Source: Gryganskiella cystojenkinii
Taxonomy: Eukaryota; Mortierellomycota; Mortierellomycetes; Mortierellales; Mortierellaceae
Assembly: GCA_015852425.1 (NCBI GenBank)
Contig: JAAAIG010000088.1
Coordinates: 1 to 64,000 of the forward strand
Direction: 5' to 3'
Length of the DNA stretch: 64,000 nt
This document shows, one piece after another, positions 1 through 9,247 of the stretch; position 1 is the stretch's first letter, and each line of letters begins with the position of its first letter. The notes beneath the pieces are model-generated. The model saw only the letters and a program-made list of their open reading frames with translations, ran no database searches and was not told the origin of the DNA. Position numbers and translations under genes: made by a program.

Positions 1-527
1 TTTTTTTTTTTATAATAGCCCCCTCACCCCCAAAAAAATATCAAAGCCCCCCCCCCCCCCCCTCTCTCTCTCTCGTTTCTCCCTTTTGCCTATATAACGC
101 GCTTTCTATCGAACCGTCCACAACACAAAAAAAAGCTTTTTACTTTTCTTTTACCCTCCAAAACGAATTTTTTGTCAACAATAAACAACAATTATATGAC
201 CACTCTACTCTGTGGATGTCAGACACATGAGTAACAATTTTGAGAAGGGCTTTTTTGGAATGCATTGTGGTTAGACGAGAACAAAAATGTGGACTCACAG
301 TCCCCTTCTCTAACGTTCTTGATCCATTTTTAAGGAGCGCGATCAAAATCCATGTATTTCTCATCTAGACAAACAGAACAAAAGAAGAGGGTCGGTCACC
401 TTTCTGGCACACCTTTTGTGCGCGTCTCATATAACTCATTTCTGGCTCCATTGACTTAACAAAGACTGCTAAATAAAATGTGTTATGGGCTCCGCCTCTC
501 AAGTTGAAAGTCAAAGGGAACTGTGGG
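1..527. other. Intergenic, low-complexity left edge
   Basis: This stretch holds a T run, a C run (about 51-62) and a CT dinucleotide run, followed by a TATATAA at 91-97. No reading frame after that TATA looks coding. The small open frames on both strands lack domain-like content. I see no gene here; it is probably upstream regulatory DNA of the gene starting at 683. Confidence 0.5.
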
Positions 528-536
528 TATATAAAA
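528..536 (+). promoter_or_regulatory. TATA box of the first eight-cysteine gene
   Basis: TATATAAAA lies 147-155 nt upstream of the ATG at 683 and is followed by a C/T-rich leader. The distance fits a fungal core promoter with a leader of roughly 100 nt. Similar boxes precede the second eight-cysteine gene and the Gly/Tyr repeat gene. Confidence 0.55.
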
Positions 537-682
537 AAGGGTCCCAACAGGCAGCTGCCCCTGCCTTCCACCTCGACGATTCTTTCTGCCGACTCCCCCT
601 CCTTCCAACCTCTTTTGTCTCACCGCTTATCTCTCCTCTGTGTTCTCTTGCTGCTCGTTACTGACGTAGCAACGCGTCGAAG

Positions 683-2119
683 ATGGTCCACCTTCGCAGC
701 AGTCTTTCTTCAGCCTCCCTGATATGGGTGCTTGTTGGCATCCTTTGCACTTCATTCCCTGGCCTGCACGCAATAACTACCGCCGAGGTGACATCTACGA
801 TCACCGAGGTTCTTTGGTCACCATTTCCTTCGAAACTCGCCAGCACATCTATGCATCGACCTTTCGCCGCTTCTTCGTCTTCGTCTCCGTCTTCTTCACC
901 TTCTTTGTCATCTTCTTCTATATTGTTGTCGTCGTCATCTCCCTCTTTCGCGCCTACTGCTATCTCCTCTGTACCGCCCCCACACTCTTCAACTCTTCCA
1001 CTCCCACCCAAGCCCTCGATCTCCTCTGCACCCTCAGTTGCGGATCAACAACAGCTTTCCCCAAACTGCCAGCACTGCGTTACCCAGGCGCTTTTAAAAG
1101 TCCCGTCGTGCGACGAGGCACAAGCTGCGCCTGCCTATCCGACCCTGGGAACGGACCCGAAAAAGATCCAGACCTTCAAGGAAAAATACCCGGCTTCGGT
1201 TCAGTGCCTTTGTGAATCGATCAAGTTTGCTCATTCAACGCCCAATGCTGGTACGGTCGGAGCTGACGCTGGTGCCGGCTCTGAGTGGATGGATTCCTGT
1301 CATGATCAGTGTTCGATCCCAATGTTCAACACCCTGACAATGTGGATGGGGAACGCCGCCACGGCGATAGATTGTTCGTCACTTCCTCCTCCTTCATCTA
1401 CTTCCTCTTCTCCTTCTTCTTCTTTTCCTGCTCCTTCGCTTTATTCTTCTCTTTCTCCTTCTCTTTCTTCTCCTGCTCCTTCGCCTTCTTCTATTTCTCC
1501 TTCTCCTTCTTCTTCACTTTCTTCTTCACTCTTTTCTTCTTCACCTTCGGCGGGGGTTTCTTCTTTAAATTCGAGGCCGACCGCGCTAAAGTTGGCGGAG
1601 AGGGCATTGTTTCCCCCGCTTGCGGTTCCCGAGTATAAGGATACGAAGACGGCGACAACGACGACCTCCAAAAGTCCATCCACTACGGCCAAGTCGACGA
1701 CCGTAACGGTCAGTGGTAGTCATTCTGCCCTGGAACCAACAACAACCAAAAAATCGTCCAAGACGATGACATTGCTCTTGCCGTCTTCGACCAAGGCTCT
1801 GAGCCATGACCAGAATTGGCCCCAACCGGGGACGTGGACGCCGATTGACGAGAACACAACCGTAACGAACCCGAATTTTACGTCGCCTGTAATCAAAGAG
1901 ACCGCCGTGGGACTCCCCCCACCGATCTTACTCTCAGTGACAAAAAAGACCTCGGGCACGGCCATTGCGACTGTCGATACCACGTCCACTGTCAATACCA
2001 TGTCTATTGACGACAACAAGGAGAACTCTGCAGTAATGACGGCGGCGACAATCCGGCTCCGGTGGTCGATAGCTGTGGCTTGTTGTATTGTTGGTTTATT
2101 GTCGCAGACTTGGATGTAA
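683..2119 (+). CDS. Secreted eight-cysteine protein with long Ser/Pro/Thr stalk
   Basis: Intronless, 478 residues. An N-terminal signal peptide (hydrophobic, about residues 12-30) is followed by a low-complexity Ser/Pro segment. A cysteine module follows with the order CxxC, ten residues, C, a long spacer, CxC, C, three residues, C, twenty residues, C. The same order occurs in the two genes downstream, but the third spacer and the one after CxC are longer here. After the module comes a long Ser/Pro then Thr/Lys-rich stalk, consistent with O-glycosylation. A hydrophobic C-terminus (about the last 20 residues) fits a membrane or GPI-anchor signal. The module resembles fungal CFEM domains in having eight cysteines with a central CxC, but it lacks the conserved Asp before CxC, so CFEM membership is only a suggestion. 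Location: cell surface or wall, inferred. Function unknown. Confidence 0.75.
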   Translation: MVHLRSSLSSASLIWVLVGILCTSFPGLHAITTAEVTSTITEVLWSPFPSKLASTSMHRPFAASSSSSPSSSPSLSSSSILLSSSSPSFAPTAISSVPPPHSSTLPLPPKPSISSAPSVADQQQLSPNCQHCVTQALLKVPSCDEAQAAPAYPTLGTDPKKIQTFKEKYPASVQCLCESIKFAHSTPNAGTVGADAGAGSEWMDSCHDQCSIPMFNTLTMWMGNAATAIDCSSLPPPSSTSSSPSSSFPAPSLYSSLSPSLSSPAPSPSSISPSPSSSLSSSLFSSSPSAGVSSLNSRPTALKLAERALFPPLAVPEYKDTKTATTTTSKSPSTTAKSTTVTVSGSHSALEPTTTKKSSKTMTLLLPSSTKALSHDQNWPQPGTWTPIDENTTVTNPNFTSPVIKETAVGLPPPILLSVTKKTSGTAIATVDTTSTVNTMSIDDNKENSAVMTAATIRLRWSIAVACCIVGLLSQTWM

Positions 2120-3493
2120 AAAAAACAAAAAGAAAGAGAGTACAGTAACATATGTCATAATGCTCCCATTATTATTTTTTTCTGTCAGACTTTGCGGATG
2201 CTCCTTTGATGGTATTTTCCGAATGCATGCTTCGCTGCGAATCAAGTTTGATTGGTTCCCCTTTTATGATTTATTTCCCTTCATGCTTTAACGCGATCTT
2301 CTCCACACTCATAAGAAAAAACCCTATAAAATTCAAGTTGATGAGAGCATGTTCACGCCCTTGACATCGATTTGCTTACAAAATTGAAGAGGTACACAAT
2401 GGCTGTCAAGTTTCCTCCTTTTTCTTTCAGTTGATATCCTGCAACAAGAATGAGATCGATCGTACGATCTTTGTTCCGTGTTTGCTATTGTTTTTTTTCC
2501 CTTGAGTGCCTTATCATGTGGTAGTCATTTCCCTGTTGCGGTTCGGTAAGAGAAAAACAACTTTGTTCAACAATATTGAATCAACAACATCAACAAAAAC
2601 AGCAACACAAAACAACAACATCAGCACACACGAGAAAAGAGAGTTAAGTGCCTGGAAGAACGAACTTCCCCTGTTCAATTCAACCTCAATTGCGTGCATC
2701 TTTGTTGATCGTGTCGGCTGTCTCGTCTCCCTCTCTCTCTTCTTTTTTTTTTGCCCCTTGAGCTAAATTGTAGGCAAACATTTCACAAAATTAAATTCAT
2801 CCTCTGGTGGCCATGAACAATATAGAGTACATACTCGTGTCAAAAGGACCAAAAAAACTGTTCTCTGGCCGATTGGCGTATTCCCGAAGAGAACAGGTAT
2901 AAAAATAAAGACGTTTTGGAAACGATGGAAAAGAGTTTTTCGGTTTCCCCCCCCCCCCCCCCCCTCGGGGCAGAGGGTGAAGGAACGAAATGGAGGAAAA
3001 CGATCTATGAGAAAAATGGATGAAGTAGGCAAACCCCATACCTTGAGCCAGGATGAAAGCACGTCCGCATTCGTGAACATTCTACTCGCCGAGCAATTTT
3101 TTTTTATATTGCTCAAACGCATTTTTGGCTCTCAGGTATGTTAGTCGCATCTGTCATCGTACAGTTCAGTAACCCTTTCTGGCCTGGACCCTGATCAAAA
3201 ACACAAACAGGTTCGCGTTTATGTTTTGTGTGCTCTCAAGTTACAAGGTTGGTCCGCTGTCAGCCAACGAACAAGGAGTGTTGCCCTTACAGCCGTCTTT
3301 TCAGGGCCTTTGGCGATCCATTTTTCAATTCAACAACCAGAGAGAAAAGACAATCGAAACCTCAATTGCATGGAGTGATTCTTTTACGCCGAAGAGAGCC
3401 ACTGGACTGGAAAAAAAGTGAACAAGAGCAACTCACTCTCGCTATTGAGCTACAGCTGTTTGTTGTTGTGCGGGGTCGATGAGCTGATGAGGC
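2120..3493. other. Intergenic region with an 18-base C run
   Basis: A/T-rich 3' and promoter DNA between the first two eight-cysteine genes. A run of 18 C lies at 2947-2964. Short open frames on both strands overlap one another and show no family signature. I see no gene. Confidence 0.45.
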
Positions 3494-3500
3494 TATATAA
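3494..3500 (+). promoter_or_regulatory. TATA box of the second eight-cysteine gene
   Basis: TATATAA lies 126-132 nt upstream of the ATG at 3626 and is followed by a strongly pyrimidine-rich leader (about 3520-3620). The layout matches the box upstream of the gene at 683. Confidence 0.55.
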
Positions 3501-3625
3501 CTATGCCCAATCGACGGGTTCTCTCCTTCTCTTCTCTTTTCCTTTCCCCCCCTCTCTTTCTTTACCGCTTTCAAGTCGTCAATACTTATACCCCCTCACC
3601 CTCCCCTCGCTTCACATCTACAGCC

Positions 3626-3976
3626 ATGAAGTCCTTCACTTCCATCGTCGTTCTCGCCGCCACTTTGGTCGCCTCCTTGGTCTCTGCCCAAGATGCCCCC
3701 AACGCCTGCTCGACTTGCCTTCAACAATCGATCCAGTCCCTTCCTTTGTGCCAAGGATTGAACATTGTTATTGGTGATTTCAACCCCGGTGAGAGTCCCG
3801 CCTATGCCGCCTGTCTGTGCTCGTCCTTGGATGGTGCCTGGATCGATAACTGCACCGGTGTTGCCCAATGTGGTGCCGATATCAAGTCGTTCAAGTCTGC
3901 GTACGCAGGTAACATCCAGAACGCTGGATTGATCTGTGGTTCGACCCCTACTTTCGTCCCCGCCGCTAGCGTTTAA
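3626..3976 (+). CDS. Small secreted eight-cysteine protein (soluble form)
   Basis: 116 residues. The ATG at 3626 is preferred over an in-frame upstream start at 3503 because it puts a clean signal peptide (cleavage after about residue 21, VSA/Q) at the N-terminus and sits about 130 nt after a TATA box. The mature part is one module with spacing CxxC, 10, C, 20, CxC, 10, C, 5, C, 21, C. It shares the words GLNI, GD.NPG and AWID with the gene at 5192. There is no hydrophobic tail, so this copy should be released. The eight-cysteine order is CFEM-like, without the Asp before CxC that binds heme iron in known CFEM proteins. Function unknown; apoplastic, wall or effector-like roles are guesses. 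Confidence 0.85.
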   Translation: MKSFTSIVVLAATLVASLVSAQDAPNACSTCLQQSIQSLPLCQGLNIVIGDFNPGESPAYAACLCSSLDGAWIDNCTGVAQCGADIKSFKSAYAGNIQNAGLICGSTPTFVPAASV

Positions 3977-5191
3977 AGAAAAAAAAAACGAGATGGTCGT
4001 TCATGAAAGCGAAAATATAAAAACACATAAGCATAAAGTGGTTAGAGGGTGACCTGTACTGGTTTGCAGAACCCATAACCAAAGAAAACAAGCCCTCCAC
4101 TACGCCATGATTTTTTTTTTGCATATTTGCAGCCCAAAGGTTTTGTAGCAGTCCGAGTGCAATAAGTCGACAGTATCATTGACATGACCACTTCCTCCCT
4201 CATGCAACTTGCCGTACTTTCGTGACACAGCCTAACCTTTCGCTCATTAGTCTATTGGAGGAGAAACAATGGTAATACATTGGCTAGGGATAGAGTCCAG
4301 CGCGACACGCGTGTTGAAGTCAAAGAGAAGAATGAAGGTGGAGAGAAAGAGAGAGTCGGAAGAAAAAAAAATAAAGAGTTTCGATCATGGTGCATAAAAG
4401 GAAGCACGCTCGCTGGTTCTTTTCACACTTCGGAAGAAATATTTATGATTGGCAATCTCGCTTGTTCCTTTTTTTTTGGTTGGTCTTTGCAACCACTCCA
4501 AATGTTATCATCGTCGGAAAGGGACAAACAATCAAATGAATGTGGAGAGTGGAGAGGAATGAGGATCCGTGCGGTTTTTCGTTGCAACGGTTTTCTCGAT
4601 CACACACACAGATTCAGGGGCGGATTTCGCTCGCTTTGTTTACCACAAGCTTCACGGTGATTTTTTTTTGAGTCTCAAGCGCAAGAGGGACAGCTTCCCA
4701 AAGAAACGAACGAGGTACCTTTGGTGCTTGAGAATGTACCTTTTTGGAAATAGTAGTGGAAGTGCGAGGGCTGTTTCCTTGACACATGCCTCTTCATTGG
4801 GTCAGAGCCTTCTGTTCTCGGACAAAGGAACGAGGAAGTGGGCAAGGTTTTTTTTTTCCAATTGCTCACAGAAGAAGGCCTTCATGATTTTTTTCTCCTA
4901 CTTTCCTGACTCGACCAAAACCCCACGCAAGAAGGGAGAACCGAGCCCGAGTCATCGTCAACGTTGCGTTGGAATCACCTATTTGTGGAGGAGGAAATAA
5001 GAACGCGTGAGAAGCAAAACACGAATGTCCATCTCTCATTCACTCATTCCCCCATTTCTTTTTCATTCTTCTCATTTCTTGCTCATCTTTTTTTTTCTTC
5101 TGTCTCTCTCTCTCGCTCTCGCTGTCTCTTCTCACTTTCCTTTTCAACCTTTTTCTTCTTCATTCAAACCTAAAATCCAACAGCTCTGACC
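3977..5191. other. Intergenic region with CT-rich leader
   Basis: 3' flank of the second eight-cysteine gene and promoter of the third. From about 5030 to 5190 the + strand is almost pure pyrimidine (TTC and CTCT runs), which looks like the leader of the gene at 5192. No TATA box as clear as those of the other copies is visible. No coding frame is supported. Confidence 0.45.
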
Positions 5192-5707
5192 ATGAAGTTT
5201 ACTTTTGCCACAGTCTTGGCCTCGGCCGTCCTCGCCCTTGCCGTCACTGCCCAGAACTCGACGGATTGCACACTCTGTCTCCAGAAGAACCTCATGGCTT
5301 TGCCCGCGTGCAATGGTCTCAACATCACTGTCGGTGACATCAACCCTGGTGTGACCCCTCAATATGCTGTCTGTCTGTGCTCCTCTCTCAGCGGTGCCTG
5401 GATCGATGCCTGCACCACAACCTGCGGTCCCGATATCGTTCAATTCAAGCAGACCTACGCCCAGAGTATGCAACAGGCTGGATTGAACTGCAACGGGACA
5501 ACCCCTACTTTTAACCCTGGCCCAACTGACCCTGTCGCTCCTTCGTCGGCCTTGCCAACGGGTACAGCACCTGGAGGGTCCAAACCTTCTTCTGTCCCTG
5601 GAGGTGCAGGAGGTTCAGGAAGCGCTGGTGCAACCACTTTGCCCTGGACCACCGAGGTCGTTGGTGCTTTGGCCGTCATTGCTGCTGTTGGTGCCAGCTT
5701 CTTGTAA
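5192..5707 (+). CDS. Small eight-cysteine protein with GPI-type tail
   Basis: 171 residues. A signal peptide (about 1-20) is followed by the same module as at 3626 (CxxC, 10, C, 20, CxC, 10, C, 3, C, 21, C), then a Pro/Gly/Ser-rich linker and a hydrophobic C-terminus of about 18 residues with no charged tail. That layout is typical of a GPI-anchored surface protein. It is the closest relative in the window to the gene at 3626; the shared words make a local duplication likely. The only clear differences are the shorter C6-C7 spacer and the added anchor. Function unknown. Confidence 0.85.
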   Translation: MKFTFATVLASAVLALAVTAQNSTDCTLCLQKNLMALPACNGLNITVGDINPGVTPQYAVCLCSSLSGAWIDACTTTCGPDIVQFKQTYAQSMQQAGLNCNGTTPTFNPGPTDPVAPSSALPTGTAPGGSKPSSVPGGAGGSGSAGATTLPWTTEVVGALAVIAAVGASFL

Positions 5708-6024
5708 ATAAAAAAAAAAACACCCCACTTTTGTTTCTTCCCGTCCGCTCACAAGTACATGAGCGATCAAATTATGCTCATTGTACAAGAGTTTAGCCAA
5801 AGAGATTCCTAGTCGAAAATATAAAATATACAGACTATTCAGTCAAAGTAAATAATTCCGTGAAGTCCTATCTTTTCCCTCATGGATAGGAGGCACCAGA
5901 AGGACGTTGAAGAGCGAAGTACCTATTACGATGTTTTTGCGCGTCTCGCTTTTGCTTGCATCAGTCGGAGAATAACACAATTGGATGAACCTAAGACCTG
6001 GAGGAGGGCAGTCAAAGCTTCGAG

Positions 6025-6412
6025 GTGATCTCTTCAACGGATTACCGCAAAAGTTGGTGGATGAGAATACGTAAAACCTGTGCCAAGGGCATGGGCTGCC
6101 TGTCTACCCGCAAGCTAGGCCGTAATGATTTTTGTGCTGATCGACTCCTGCAACTCCAGCTTGACTTCAAGGCTCAAATGGGGCTTCTTTTGTGGAGATC
6201 CTCGGGATGAAGGGCAGCTAAAAATCTTCTATCCAAAGTTCCTCCCAGAATTCAATCTTATTGAGATGTTTTGGGGAGAATGCAAGGCCTACACGCTTCG
6301 AAACCAACAACTACTCAGCTCTTCAACCGACGGTCTCTCTGTCCTTCAAAAGCGCGTCTCTAGCAACAATCCGTTGATTTTCCCGCAAGACCTTCGATTC
6401 ATGGACGTGTAA
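6025..6412 (+). pseudogene. Decayed DDE transposase fragment
   Basis: Two frames carry pieces of one fungal DDE-superfamily (Tc1/mariner-like) transposase C-terminus. The first, up to about 6200, has CADRLL and DFKAQMGLL. The second, from about 6190, has KIFYPKFLPEFNLIEMFWGE, matching the usual block with N, E and W around the last catalytic acid. The join needs a frame change near 6195 and the upstream catalytic region is not readable, so this is a relic. No terminal inverted repeats or target duplication could be recognised. The boundaries are those of the recognisable part only. Confidence 0.7.
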
Positions 6413-6641
6413 CGGAAAGGATTGGTTGGCAAAGATGCAGACAGGGCTGTGAGGCAGTTCCGATCTCACAGAAGAGTATTGGAAGGAGCTATCTGAGAAG
6501 AGATGCGTCCGGAACCAGATGCTGTATTGATCAACGCGTTTGACAATACCCAAAAAAAAAAAAGCAATTAAATTGTTAACGATGTCCATTATTCCTTCTT
6601 TAAATTCAAGAGAACAACCTCCAAGCTATTGAACTTAGAGA

Positions 6642-7130
6642 TTAAATTGATAGGGATGATATACAAGGCAATTCAACATCCTCCCCACCAAACGAGGCCC
6701 GGGGGCGTGAAGGATCATCAGAAGGATAACCAGAAGGGCGAGGAACAGGGATAGATTTAAGACGGTGGTAATAATCAAGAAGAGCAAGGTGATAGACCAA
6801 GTGGTCTTTTTCCTGTCGAAGCGCCAGGAGTTCCGTCTCAACAATCGGGTGTATCAGAGGATTGCCCTGGTTCTCGTAATGACCTTCAAGATAACGTAGA
6901 GCCTTATTAATATCCGCGAGACGTTCGTTGTACAATGGGGCTAGAGGATGCCGGGCCAAAGATATGGAGGAAGTTCCAGGATTATCATCAGTGGCCGGGT
7001 AAAGGTACGGATACGAAGCTGTGGTCACAGGCTGAGCGGGGACTCTCGCAAAGGTGCCACCTGGGGTCATGAAAGTCGCGTCGGGGTCCTGAGCTGGAGG
7101 GGCGGAAGGGCTCGATCTCGAACGGGACAT
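6642..7130 (-). CDS. Hypothetical protein, 162 residues
   Basis: Single open frame from the ATG at 7130. Residues 1-65 are Pro/Ser/Thr-rich and disordered-looking. Residues about 65-125 look ordered and helical (NERLADINKALRYLEGHY, then ELLALRQEKDHLVYHLALL) and could form a short coiled coil. The tail is Pro/Ser/Arg-rich. No family recognised. It is divergent from the DUF4291 gene at 7452, with 321 nt between the starts, so the two may share a promoter region. The amphipathic pattern and absence of stops support a real gene, but no homology does. Confidence 0.5.
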   Translation of the reverse strand: MSRSRSSPSAPPAQDPDATFMTPGGTFARVPAQPVTTASYPYLYPATDDNPGTSSISLARHPLAPLYNERLADINKALRYLEGHYENQGNPLIHPIVETELLALRQEKDHLVYHLALLDYYHRLKSIPVPRPSGYPSDDPSRPRASFGGEDVELPCISSLSI

Positions 7131-7451
7131 ATTGAAAGAAGTGAAAGGAGGAACGAAAGTGAGGAGGGGTAGGGACTGGGGAAAAGATGTGGGGAGGGTG
7201 AGGAGAACAGTGACGAGAAAAACAAGAAGTAAAAGAGGAAAAAGCGAGGGTTCTTATTCCTTTTTTCCCTTTATTTTGTGCAATGGAAAGCATGGGAAAC
7301 AAGGAAGGCCATGCTTTGTTGGAGCGTAGTATCTTGGAAGAATTCTGATCGCTAATGCTGTGCCGTGCTGTGCCGCCTTTGTCCAATGGTCATCATCCAA
7401 ACTCTTTGCGCACTGTGCATGTCATGAACCCCTGTACTTCTACCCACATCC
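7131..7451. other. Divergent intergenic region
   Basis: 321 nt between two divergent starts. The left part is purine-rich on the + strand (AGG/GAA runs, about 7135-7250), which is a pyrimidine-rich leader for the minus-strand gene. No TATA box stands out. No gene seen. Confidence 0.4.
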
Positions 7452-8153
7452 ATGGCGACGCCTTTCAGACAAGTACGGGCCGACTACGACGACGAGACCA
7501 TCACCGTCTACCAGGCATATAATCACGCCATCGCAAGTGCGGCCGTCGCCGAGCAAAAGCTCAATGCTTCACCAGAGTTCCTCACCACGCGAATGACCTG
7601 GATCAAACCCAGTTGGGCATGGATGCTTTACCGGGCAGGATATTCCTACAAAGACCCTGGGCAGGAACGAATCTTGGCTCTGAAGATGAAACACGACACC
7701 TTCATCAATCTTCTCGAACGCGCAGTTCTTACCACCCACGATAGGGGAGGATCAATGGCAAATATGGGAGGCGAAAGTTCACCAGTACCGTCAGATGGAA
7801 CCACCGATAACACCAGTACGCGGGTTCATCATACTGTAGCGGGCACCGGGAAGTCATCCGATGTGAAGGTTCAATGGGATCCCGAGCGCACGATTCGTTT
7901 ACAGAAGCTGGAGTATCGGAGCATTCAGATCGGCATCCCCAAAGCTATCAGTTCGGACTGGGTAGAGCACATGATTGTCAAAATCGAAGATGTAACGGAC
8001 AAGGCGAGGAGGTTAAAGCAGATTTTGGACGACAAGCCCGACGTCACCGATGAGGAGCTCATCCAGCTCGGATTGGTCCCGACAGAAAAGCCATTTGAGC
8101 TCCCGGAGAGGCTGCAAATTCCACTGCGGATGGTGGGAGATCATACAAAATAA
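7452..8153 (+). CDS. DUF4291 domain protein
   Basis: 233 residues, intronless. Recognised as DUF4291 by the N-terminal block VRADYDDETITVYQAYN, followed by TTRMTWIKPSWAWMLYRAGY and the PGQERILALKM block. The second half keeps WDPERTIRLQKLEYRSIQIG, also typical, and ends with a helical region containing DDKPDVTDEELIQLGL. An insertion of about 45 Gly/Ser/Thr-rich residues (about 100-145) splits the domain and is longer than in the bacterial members I know. DUF4291 is found in bacteria and fungi; its biochemical role is not established. It is divergent from the hypothetical gene at 6642. Confidence in family is high, in function nil. Confidence 0.88.
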   Translation: MATPFRQVRADYDDETITVYQAYNHAIASAAVAEQKLNASPEFLTTRMTWIKPSWAWMLYRAGYSYKDPGQERILALKMKHDTFINLLERAVLTTHDRGGSMANMGGESSPVPSDGTTDNTSTRVHHTVAGTGKSSDVKVQWDPERTIRLQKLEYRSIQIGIPKAISSDWVEHMIVKIEDVTDKARRLKQILDDKPDVTDEELIQLGLVPTEKPFELPERLQIPLRMVGDHTK

Positions 8154-8833
8154 GGACGGATGTCGTGTATGAGCACACATCTATGCGGCAGGAGGTTTAG
8201 CACCATGGACGTATGATGCTGTTGTACTTGCTGTTGTTGTTGTTGTTGTTGTAGAACAATGGGCTTAATCTCAGCAGATCGTAGCAACAAGGCTAATCTA
8301 CTGGTCACAATACCCCGTTCAATTAAAATCGTCTGCAATGGATTTATCTCTTCCAATATTTGAAATTAACATTAGCAGGAGCCTCATCGAACCTTTCCGT
8401 CTGACAAGACCACCACACGTAATATGATTCAGGGACCAAAGTCCTATTTGTATTCAACTAAAAATCGGAAAGACAGTAATCGTCGCGTTCTAGAACGGAT
8501 TCTGACTTGGAGGCGTTCAGCCATCATCCAACTAATGATAGCTTCGGGCTATTGCCTGCTCAGCAGGGCCAGATCCGATCGAGCATTGGTCGACATGTTA
8601 GAGAGCACGAAAAGAAAGACAAACAATTGAGACCGCGTAAAGGAGGGATAGGGACAGATCTAGATGCCGTGGATGGTGCACATCGAACACGCGTAAGCGA
8701 ACCGAAGAAAATGGAATCAAAGCCCACTTTTATTTTGTAGTCATGAATAAATAGTGAATGGACCGTTGCTTTGTTCCCCATAGCCTCTTTCACTATTCAC
8801 AGTTGGCTGAACTGAAGACTTGTAAGGAACCTG
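8154..8833. other. Intergenic region
   Basis: Contains a short GTT repeat (about 8233-8253) and A/T-rich DNA. Small open frames on both strands overlap and show no recognisable motif. I see no supported gene. Confidence 0.4.
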
Positions 8834-9109
8834 CTACTCAAAATTGATGAGAGTAGAGATCCCAATCCGGTAAGAAGATCCAATCCGGACGACCGTCTCC
8901 GCCACTGACTCTTCATCCTCGTCCTCATTGTTGTCCTCCACGACTCGTTCAAATGCCGTAAAAGTCCCTGATTGTAAGAGACCCATTAAGGCTATTAGAG
9001 TCGGCATCGCCACCACTGCTACGATGACATTAGCCAAGCGATGAAGAGAACAAGAGTGGGGTCTGGGACCACCGGAAAATAAACGTTTTTCGGGGGAGGA
9101 AATAGTCAT
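8834..9109 (-). CDS. Hypothetical small protein with one membrane segment
   Basis: 91 residues from the ATG at 9109. The N-terminus carries basic residues and Ser/Pro. One hydrophobic stretch (about residues 27-47, LANVIVAVVAMPTLIALMGL) could cross a membrane, followed by an acidic segment (EDNNEDEDEE). That order resembles small tail- or signal-anchored organelle proteins. It is divergent from the gene at 9248 with 138 nt between starts. No family recognised. The evidence is composition only, so this may be spurious. Confidence 0.35.
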   Translation of the reverse strand: MTISSPEKRLFSGGPRPHSCSLHRLANVIVAVVAMPTLIALMGLLQSGTFTAFERVVEDNNEDEDEESVAETVVRIGSSYRIGISTLINFE

Positions 9110-9247
9110 TTGCGGACTGTGAGTGGAATTAAGGGTCCCTCTTTTTCCTCAGGCCAATGAACGAACCCTTCTGTCTGTCATTACAAACAAGAAGCTGTCC
9201 ATTTCATCCTCCATCCCCTCAATTTCCATCAAAAAGACAAAAGAACA

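Noticed and set aside
91..97. TATATAA near the left edge as a promoter of an unseen gene
   Set aside because: No coding frame follows within the expected distance on the + strand; the next gene has its own TATA at 528.
658..1011. 117-residue minus-strand frame and other frames overlapping the first eight-cysteine gene
   Set aside because: They are shadows of Ser-rich coding sequence; Asp/Glu runs arise from reading TCN/TTC repeats on the other strand.
2947..2964. C18 run as a quadruplex or i-motif regulatory element
   Set aside because: A single uninterrupted homopolymer in a flank; nothing else supports a function, and length errors are common in such runs.
8424..8740. Short + frames between the DUF4291 gene and the next gene
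   Set aside because: They overlap in different frames, have no recognisable motif, and do not connect by plausible splice sites.
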